From: Streptomyces spinosus
GTDB lineage: Bacteria > Actinomycetota > Actinomycetes > Streptomycetales > Streptomycetaceae
Reading direction: 5' to 3'
Length of the DNA: 64,000 nucleotides
NCBI RefSeq assembly: GCF_020400655.1
Contig: NZ_JAINRC010000005.1
Location: 344,155-408,154, forward strand
Positions 58,696 to 64,000 of this stretch are shown here, in pieces; the first letter of the stretch is position 1; the number at the start of each line of letters is the position of its first letter. The notes below the pieces were generated by a model. It was given only the letters and a program-made list of their open reading frames with translations, did no database searches and was not told the DNA's origin. The position numbers were made by a program, and so were the translations under genes.

Positions 58696-59569
58696 CGGCC
58701 GGGGCGGAGCCTGCACCGGCCGTCGGTGAGGCCGGCGCCGGCGGGCGGGTCGGGTGCAGCGCGGCGGACAGCGGGGCCAGCTCCGCGCACAGCGCGACCG
58801 GGAACCGCGGGACCTGGCGGCGGACCGCCCCGCAGCCCCCGGCAGCGCTCTCGAAGACCGGTTTCCAGCCGGAGGGTGCCGCCCGGAAGAACCAGCGGTC
58901 GCCCAGCCGGGAGGAGCAGGCGGGGCCGCCGTCGTCGGAGCCGCACGCCGGGCCGGTGCGCCAGGAGAAGTCCAGGACCAGCCACCTGCCGTCGCAGTGC
59001 TCGGCGTCCCGGTAGGTGTGCATGGGCGCGCCGGCCGCGAGCAGCGCCTGGTCGTAGGAGGCGGGGGTGCAGCCGGTGGCCGGCGGGTGGCAGCCCAGTT
59101 CGCCGCACATCCGCAGGGCGGGCGGCTTCGCGCCGTCGGCGGTGAAGACCGTGCGGTTGTCGACCACCAGCTTCCGCCCGCCCAGCGGCTCGGGCAGCCG
59201 GACCCGGGCCGTGGCCGTCGTCTCCTCGACGCACCCGCTGCGCCGGTCACCGGACGGGGAGGTGAAGGTGACCTGTACGTGGACGGTGCCCGGCACGGCG
59301 CCGTACTCGGCGTCGGTGTCGACCGCCTTGAGGTTCCGCACGCAGGCGTGCTCCCCGCTGGGCACGTCCACGTCGATGCTCAGCGTGCGGTGGTCGGCGC
59401 CGATCCGGGCGGCGGTGACCCGGGACGGCTCACCGAGGGTCCACGGGACGGGCCCGGTCTCCGTGGGGGACGCTCCTCCGCCCCGTCCCGCCACCTGGGT
59501 GCCGCAGCCGCTCAGCAGGAGAGCGGCCACGGCACACAGCAGGGCCGTCAGTGCTCCGCAGTACCGCAC
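58682..59569 (-). CDS. lipoprotein of unknown function
   Basis: 295 residues from the GTG at 59569, chosen because GGGGGG and GAGG lie upstream. An earlier in-frame GTG at 59611 overlaps a TATAGT -10-like box and lacks a ribosome site. The signal peptide ends in LLLSGC (Cys22 lipidated). The mature protein has several Cys residues (LRMCGELGCHPP, CGSDDGGPACSSR) that may pair. The last 14 bp overlap the convergent HelD-like gene. Function unknown. Confidence 0.8.
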   Translation of the reverse strand: MRYCGALTALLCAVAALLLSGCGTQVAGRGGGASPTETGPVPWTLGEPSRVTAARIGADHRTLSIDVDVPSGEHACVRNLKAVDTDAEYGAVPGTVHVQVTFTSPSGDRRSGCVEETTATARVRLPEPLGGRKLVVDNRTVFTADGAKPPALRMCGELGCHPPATGCTPASYDQALLAAGAPMHTYRDAEHCDGRWLVLDFSWRTGPACGSDDGGPACSSRLGDRWFFRAAPSGWKPVFESAAGGCGAVRRQVPRFPVALCAELAPLSAALHPTRPPAPASPTAGAGSAPAATAR

Positions 59570-59632
59570 GTACCTCAGTCCCCCCGTGCTCCGCCGAAGA
59601 CGTGCGGCCACTATAGGGCGCGCGTCACCCGG

Positions 59633-62092
59633 TCAGGCCGGGCGCAGCCACACCGTCGCCAGCGGGGGCAGGGTCAGCCGGATGCTCGCCGGGCGGCCGT
59701 GCCAGGGCTGGGCCTCGGGCTTGACGACGTCCGGGCGGGTGACGTCGCCGCCGCCGTAGCGGGCCGCGTCGGTGTTGAGGACCTCCACCCAGGCCGGCAC
59801 CTCCTCCGGCACCCCGAGGCGGTAGTCGTGGCGGACCACCGGGGCCAGGTGGGTGACCGCGAGCAGCGGGGTGCCCTCGGCGTCGTGGCGCAGGAACGCG
59901 AAGACGTTGTCGTCCGCCGCGTCCCCGGTGATCCACTCGAAGCCCGCCGGGTCGGTGTCCCGCTGCCACAGCGCCGGGGTCGCCCGGTACACGGCGTTCA
60001 GGTCCCGGACGAGGTCCCGCACACCCCGGTGGTCCGCCTCGGCGCCGTAGGCCGGGTCGAGCAGCCACCAGTCGGGGCCGTGCGCCTCGGACCACTCGGC
60101 GCCCTGGGCGAACTCCTGTCCCATGAAGAGGAGTTGCTTGCCGGGGTGGGCCCACATGAAACCGAGGTAGGCGCGCAGGTCGGCGCGCTGTTGCCACCAG
60201 TCGCCGGGCATCTTCGACACCAGGGACCGCTTGCCGTGGACGACCTCGTCGTGGGAGATCGGCAGGACGTAGTTCTCGCTGTAGGCGTACACCATCGAGA
60301 ACGTCATCTCGTGGTGGTGGTACGCGCGGTGCACGGGGTCGTGGCTCATGTACTGCAGCGAGTCGTGCATCCAGCCCATGTTCCACTTCAGTCCGAAGCC
60401 GAGCCCGCCGAAGCCGCTCGGGCCCTTGTGGTGGGTGGGCCGGGTGACACCGTCCCAGGCCGTGGACTCCTCCGCGACGGTCACCACACCCGGGCAGCGC
60501 CGGTAGACGGTGGCGTTCATCTCCTGGAGGAACGCCACCGCGTCCAGGTTCTCCCGGCCACCGTGCTTGTTCGGCGTCCACTGGCCCGGCTCGCGCGAGT
60601 AGTCCAGGTAGAGCATCGAGGCGACCGCGTCCACGCGCAGCCCGTCGATGTGGAACTCCTCGCACCAGTACACCGCGTTCGCGACGAGGAAGTTGCGCAC
60701 CTCGCGCCGGCCGAAGTCGAACTCCAGCGTGCCCCAGTCGGGATGGGCGGCCCGCAGCGGGTCGTGGTGCTCGTACAGCGGACGCCCGTCGAACTCCGCG
60801 AGCGCCCAGTCGTCGCGCGGGAAGTGCGCCGGCACCCAGTCCATCAGCACCCCGATGCCCGCCTGGTGCAGCTTGTCCACCAGGTACTTGAAGTCGTCGG
60901 GGGTGCCGAGCCGGGCCGTCGGCGCGTAGAACCCGGTGACCTGGTAGCCCCAGGAGCCGCCGAAGGGGTGCTCGGCGACCGGCATCAGCTCCACGTGGGT
61001 GAAGCCCATCTCCTTCACGTACGCCGGGAGCTGTTCGGCCAGCCGGCGGTAGGTCAGTCCGGGCCGCCAGGACGGCAGGTGCACCTCGTACACCGAGAAG
61101 GGGGCCTCGTGCACCGGGGTGTCCGCCCGGTGCGCCAGCCACTCGGCGTCACCCCACTCGTGGTGCGAGGCGTGCACGACCGAGGAGGTGGCGGGCGGGA
61201 CCTCGGTACGGCGGGCCAGCGGGTCGGCGCGCAGGGTGCGCGAGCCGTCCGGGCGGGTGATCTCGAACTTGTACAGCTCGCCCTCGCCGATCCCCGGCAC
61301 GAACAGCTCCCAGACCCCGGTGCCGCCGAGCGAGCGCATCGGGAAGCCGGTGCCGTCCCAGAAGTTGAACCCGCCGGTGACCCGCACGCCCCGCGCGTTC
61401 GGCGCCCACACCGCGAACCGGGTCCCGGTGACGCCCTGGTGGGTGGTGACGTGCGCGCCGAGCGCCTGCCACAGCTGCTCGTGCCGGCCCTCGCCGATCA
61501 GATGCAGGTCCAGCTCGCCGAGGGTGGGCAGGAAGCGGTAGGCGTCCTCGGTCTCGTGGACCGTGCCGTCGTACGTCACCAGCAGCCGGTAGGCGGGGAC
61601 CTCGGTGAGCGGGAGCAGGCCGGAGAAGAAGCCGTCGCCGTCGTCGTGCAGCTCCGCCCGCAGCTCGCCCGAGACCACGGTGACCGCCCGCGCGTGCGGG
61701 CGGAACGCGCGGAAGGCCACGCCGCCCGGCACCGGGTGCGCGCCCAGCACGGAGTGCGGATCGTGGTGGGTGCCGTGCAGCAGCCGCGCGCGGTCGCCGG
61801 CGTCGACGGCCGGGGACACGGCGACCTCCACGACGGGGGCCGGCGCCGGCGCGGGGACCTGCGCGGGCACCACCACCGCGGGGGCCTGCGAGGGCGGTTC
61901 CACCGCGGGGGCCTGCGCCGGGACCTCCGCGGGCGGGGCCTGCGCGGGTACCTCCGCGCCGGGGGCCGGCGCCTGCGCGGGGACCTCCTGCGCGGGCGGC
62001 TTCCTGGCGGCGGCCTTCTTCCTGGCCGCGGACTCCTTCTTGGCCTTGGCTTCCTTGTGGGCCTTGGATTCCTTGTGTCCCTTGGGGGTCAC
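59633..62092 (-). CDS. glgB: 1,4-alpha-glucan branching enzyme
   Basis: 819 residues from the GTG at 62092, overlapping the maltokinase stop (GTGA). It forms alpha-1,6 branches in alpha-glucan. Glycoside hydrolase family 13 residues: nucleophile Asp488 (LRVDAV), acid/base Glu541 (VAEEST) and [10 protein letters not shown], on a full barrel with N-terminal CBM48 ([21 protein letters not shown]). About 100 extra N-terminal residues are Lys/Ala-rich, then Pro/Ala repeats (PAQAP), absent in most GlgB. Last gene of the GlgE-pathway operon. Confidence 0.96.
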   Translation of the reverse strand: MTPKGHKESKAHKEAKAKKESAARKKAAARKPPAQEVPAQAPAPGAEVPAQAPPAEVPAQAPAVEPPSQAPAVVVPAQVPAPAPAPVVEVAVSPAVDAGDRARLLHGTHHDPHSVLGAHPVPGGVAFRAFRPHARAVTVVSGELRAELHDDGDGFFSGLLPLTEVPAYRLLVTYDGTVHETEDAYRFLPTLGELDLHLIGEGRHEQLWQALGAHVTTHQGVTGTRFAVWAPNARGVRVTGGFNFWDGTGFPMRSLGGTGVWELFVPGIGEGELYKFEITRPDGSRTLRADPLARRTEVPPATSSVVHASHHEWGDAEWLAHRADTPVHEAPFSVYEVHLPSWRPGLTYRRLAEQLPAYVKEMGFTHVELMPVAEHPFGGSWGYQVTGFYAPTARLGTPDDFKYLVDKLHQAGIGVLMDWVPAHFPRDDWALAEFDGRPLYEHHDPLRAAHPDWGTLEFDFGRREVRNFLVANAVYWCEEFHIDGLRVDAVASMLYLDYSREPGQWTPNKHGGRENLDAVAFLQEMNATVYRRCPGVVTVAEESTAWDGVTRPTHHKGPSGFGGLGFGLKWNMGWMHDSLQYMSHDPVHRAYHHHEMTFSMVYAYSENYVLPISHDEVVHGKRSLVSKMPGDWWQQRADLRAYLGFMWAHPGKQLLFMGQEFAQGAEWSEAHGPDWWLLDPAYGAEADHRGVRDLVRDLNAVYRATPALWQRDTDPAGFEWITGDAADDNVFAFLRHDAEGTPLLAVTHLAPVVRHDYRLGVPEEVPAWVEVLNTDAARYGGGDVTRPDVVKPEAQPWHGRPASIRLTLPPLATVWLRPA

Positions 62093-63483
62093 GGACGAGC
62101 CTCCTGGTCGGGCAGGGCGAGGCGGCGCACCGCGCTCAGCGGTACGGGGAGCCAGTCGGGCCGGTGCCGGGCCTCGTAGACGACCTCGTAGACCGCCTTG
62201 TCGGTCTCGTAGGCCCGCAGCATCACCGGGTCGGTACGCGGATCGCGGCCCGCCACCTCCGCGTATCCGGAGCAGTAGGCGGCCCGGCAGGTGTGCGCCC
62301 AGTCCGGGGCGGGCGGGGTCGCCGAGTGGGCCGCGTAGTCGAAGGAGCGGAGCATCCCCGCGATGTCCCGCACCGGTGGCTGCGGCATGCGCCGCTCGGC
62401 CAGCGGCCGGGCCGGTTCGCCCTCGAAGTCGATCAGCGACCAGGCGCCGGACGGCGAGCGCAGGCACTGGCCGAGGTGCAGATCGCCGTGGACGCGCTGG
62501 GCGGTCCAGGTGCGGCCCTCGGCGGCGAGTGTGCCGAGCGCCTCGTACGCCGAGCGCAGCCCGCGCTCGTACGGACGCAGCGCCGGTACCGCCTGCACGG
62601 CCGCCGCCAGCCGCCCGGTCATGCCGTCGACCATTGACTCCAGCTGGGCGTGGCCGAGGGTGACCGTCGGCAGGGCCCGGGCGAGCGCGGTGTGCACCTC
62701 GGCGGTGGCCCGGCCCAGGGCACGGGCCTCGGTGGCGAAGTCCTCGCCCTTGGCCAGCTCGCGCAGCGCCAGCTCCCAGCCGTCGGAGGCGCCGCTCACG
62801 TACGGCTGGAGCACGGCCAGGACGTAGGTGTCCGCCGCCACCTCGGCGTGCAGCCAGGCCGTCGGCGCGGGCACCCTCGGGCAGCCCTCGCGGGCCAGGG
62901 CGAGCGGGAGCTCCAGATCGGGGTTGACGCCGGGCACCACCCGGCGCAACAGCTTCAGAATAAACGTATCTCCGTAGACCACGGACGAGTTGGACTGTTC
63001 CGCGGTCATCAGCCGGGCCACGAGGCCGGCCCGGATCTCCTGCGCCGGGTCCCGCTCGAAACGCAGCCCGCCGACGCGGGCCTGGGTGCGCAGGGCCTCC
63101 AGGAGCACTTCGGCGGGCCGGGTGTCGTGCAGGGCGTCGTACACCGTGCGTCCGACGAGCGGGCCCTCGGTCACATGTCCGATCAGCGCGGGCGCCAGCC
63201 GGGGCGGCAGCGCCTCGCGCACGCCTATGAGGAGCTGGTAGCAGTCGCCGGGGTGCGGCGGGGCTCCGGGTACGGCGGCCTGGTGGACGCGCACCAGCAG
63301 GTGGTAGAGGCCCAGCCGGCCGTCGGGCGGCAGCAGTTCGGTGACGGACACGGGGGTGAACCCGGTGACCGGACGGCCCTTGCCCGCGAACCAGCGCTGC
63401 CGGGGCAGCCAGGCGCGCAGCAGGGGGTCGAGCGAGGCGAGAAGGGTACTGGTGGTGCCGGAAGAGGTGACCGTTTCCACCAT
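62089..63483 (-). CDS. mak: maltokinase (Pep2)
   Basis: 464 residues from the ATG at 63483, which is well spaced from AAAGGA; the GTG at 63492 sits too close to it. It phosphorylates maltose to maltose 1-phosphate, the GlgE substrate. Blocks: [16 protein letters not shown], the phosphotransferase core [10 protein letters not shown] and FEGEPARPL (aminoglycoside-kinase-like catalytic Asp and metal residues). It sits between treS and glgB, consistent with its role of using TreS-made maltose. Confidence 0.95.
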   Translation of the reverse strand: MVETVTSSGTTSTLLASLDPLLRAWLPRQRWFAGKGRPVTGFTPVSVTELLPPDGRLGLYHLLVRVHQAAVPGAPPHPGDCYQLLIGVREALPPRLAPALIGHVTEGPLVGRTVYDALHDTRPAEVLLEALRTQARVGGLRFERDPAQEIRAGLVARLMTAEQSNSSVVYGDTFILKLLRRVVPGVNPDLELPLALAREGCPRVPAPTAWLHAEVAADTYVLAVLQPYVSGASDGWELALRELAKGEDFATEARALGRATAEVHTALARALPTVTLGHAQLESMVDGMTGRLAAAVQAVPALRPYERGLRSAYEALGTLAAEGRTWTAQRVHGDLHLGQCLRSPSGAWSLIDFEGEPARPLAERRMPQPPVRDIAGMLRSFDYAAHSATPPAPDWAHTCRAAYCSGYAEVAGRDPRTDPVMLRAYETDKAVYEVVYEARHRPDWLPVPLSAVRRLALPDQEARP

Positions 63484-63533
63484 GGGCGTCACGTCCTTTC
63501 CCCGGGGGGCGTCGGGGGGTTACTGATGCGTGC

Positions 63534-63574
63534 CCCGGGTGGGGCGGTGGAAACGCCGCGGCGCCCCACCCGGG
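63534..63574 (-). promoter_or_regulatory. strong hairpin between treS and maltokinase
   Basis: 12-13-bp perfect arms CCCGGGTGGGGC / GCCCCACCCGGG, just after the treS stop codon. It could attenuate or stabilise the polycistronic mRNA. Confidence 0.65.
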
Positions 63575-63580
63575 CCCGCG

Positions 63581-64000
63581 CTATACGGGTTCCCTGCGCA
63601 GCCGGAACCAGTAGAAGCCGTGTCCCGCGAGGGTGAGCAGGTACGGCAGCTCGCCGATCGCCGGGAACCGGACCCCGCCGAACAGCTCGACGGGGTGCCG
63701 CCCGCCGAACCGGCTCAGGTCCAGCTCCGTGGGCTGGGCGAAGCGGGAGAAGTTGTGGACGCACAGCACGAGGTCGTCCTCGTACTCGCGCAGGAAGGCG
63801 AGCACCGCCGGGTTCGACGACGGCAGCTCGGTGTAGGACCCCAGTCCGAAGGCGGGGTTCTGCTTGCGGATCTCGATCATGCGGCGCGTCCAGTGCAGCA
63901 GGCTCGACGGCGAGGCCATGGACGCCTCGACATTGGTGACCTGGTAGCCGTAGACCGGGTCCATGATCGCGGGCAGGAACAGGCGTCCCGGGTCACAGGA
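63581..64000 (-). CDS. treS: trehalose synthase, C-terminal part (gene cut by window edge)
   Basis: The last 139 codons of maltose alpha-D-glucosyltransferase (trehalose/maltose interconversion). Seen: FLPAIMDPVYGYQVTNVEAS, SLLHWTRRMIEIRKQNPAFG and the C-terminal beta domain LVLCVHNFSRFAQPTELDL. Its position before maltokinase and glgB marks the TreS-Pep2-GlgE-GlgB pathway; glgE would be expected to the right, outside the window. Confidence 0.95.
   Translation of the reverse strand, partial: SCDPGRLFLPAIMDPVYGYQVTNVEASMASPSSLLHWTRRMIEIRKQNPAFGLGSYTELPSSNPAVLAFLREYEDDLVLCVHNFSRFAQPTELDLSRFGGRHPVELFGGVRFPAIGELPYLLTLAGHGFYWFRLRREPV

Overview
The window is very GC-rich, with codon third positions dominated by G/C, purine-rich Shine-Dalgarno sequences and frequent GTG starts. 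It is an actinobacterial chromosome, almost certainly Streptomyces. The order nucS - ABC pairs - filP - scy - methylmalonyl-CoA epimerase - thiolase - meaB - absC - AIM24 genes - icmA - thioredoxin - pyk - ackA - pta - pfkA - dctA - glgB/maltokinase/treS matches what I remember of the conserved core around SCO5380-SCO5442 of S. coelicolor. That comparison is from memory and was not searched. I see no tRNA, rRNA, insertion sequence, phage or CRISPR signal.

Layout. 0-9 kb: the 5' end of an aldo/keto reductase gene divergent from a TetR gene, a PduO-type cobalamin adenosyltransferase, an XRE/DUF397 regulatory pair, 3-hydroxybutyryl-CoA dehydrogenase, a STAS protein, a large membrane-tethered P-loop protein with a Gly/Thr-rich tail, and the mismatch endonuclease NucS. 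9-15 kb: a luciferase-like oxidoreductase, a small zinc-ribbon-like protein and two tandem paralogous ABC exporter pairs. 15-20 kb: the cytoskeletal coiled-coil proteins FilP and Scy. 20-25 kb: methylmalonyl-CoA epimerase divergent from thiolase-meaB, an MFS exporter and the MarR regulator AbsC. 25-28 kb: three overlapping AIM24 genes and a DUF3817/thiamine-binding pair.

28-34 kb: an SRPBCC-DUF4166-TetR operon with twin operators, then MarR, a second DUF3817 gene, isobutyryl-CoA mutase large subunit (icmA) and a TetR. 34-39 kb: a thioredoxin-TPR protein and a DUF6230/DUF6114/Ser-Gly-stalk secreted-protein locus behind a 625-bp intergenic region rich in palindromes. 39-45 kb: pyruvate kinase, acetate kinase-phosphotransacetylase and phosphofructokinase. 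45-56 kb: a CUT1 sugar ABC transporter, a CitA/CitB-type two-component system divergent from dctA, and a TetR/MFS drug-efflux pair with three operators. 56-64 kb: a membrane protein, a HelD-like RNA polymerase remodeller, a lipoprotein, and the GlgE-pathway operon (treS-maltokinase-glgB), which runs off the right edge.

Two themes connect the genes. One is acyl-CoA/B12 metabolism: adenosyltransferase, HBDH, epimerase, thiolase, MeaB and IcmA together can turn butyryl/isobutyryl- and methylmalonyl-CoA intermediates into central metabolites and polyketide precursors. The other is lower glycolysis, acetate overflow and storage alpha-glucan. Many genes are paired with a local regulator and a visible palindromic operator. 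The least understood parts are the DUF6230-DUF6114-stalk locus, the triple AIM24 array, the SRPBCC-DUF4166-TetR operon and the Gly/Thr-tailed P-loop protein.
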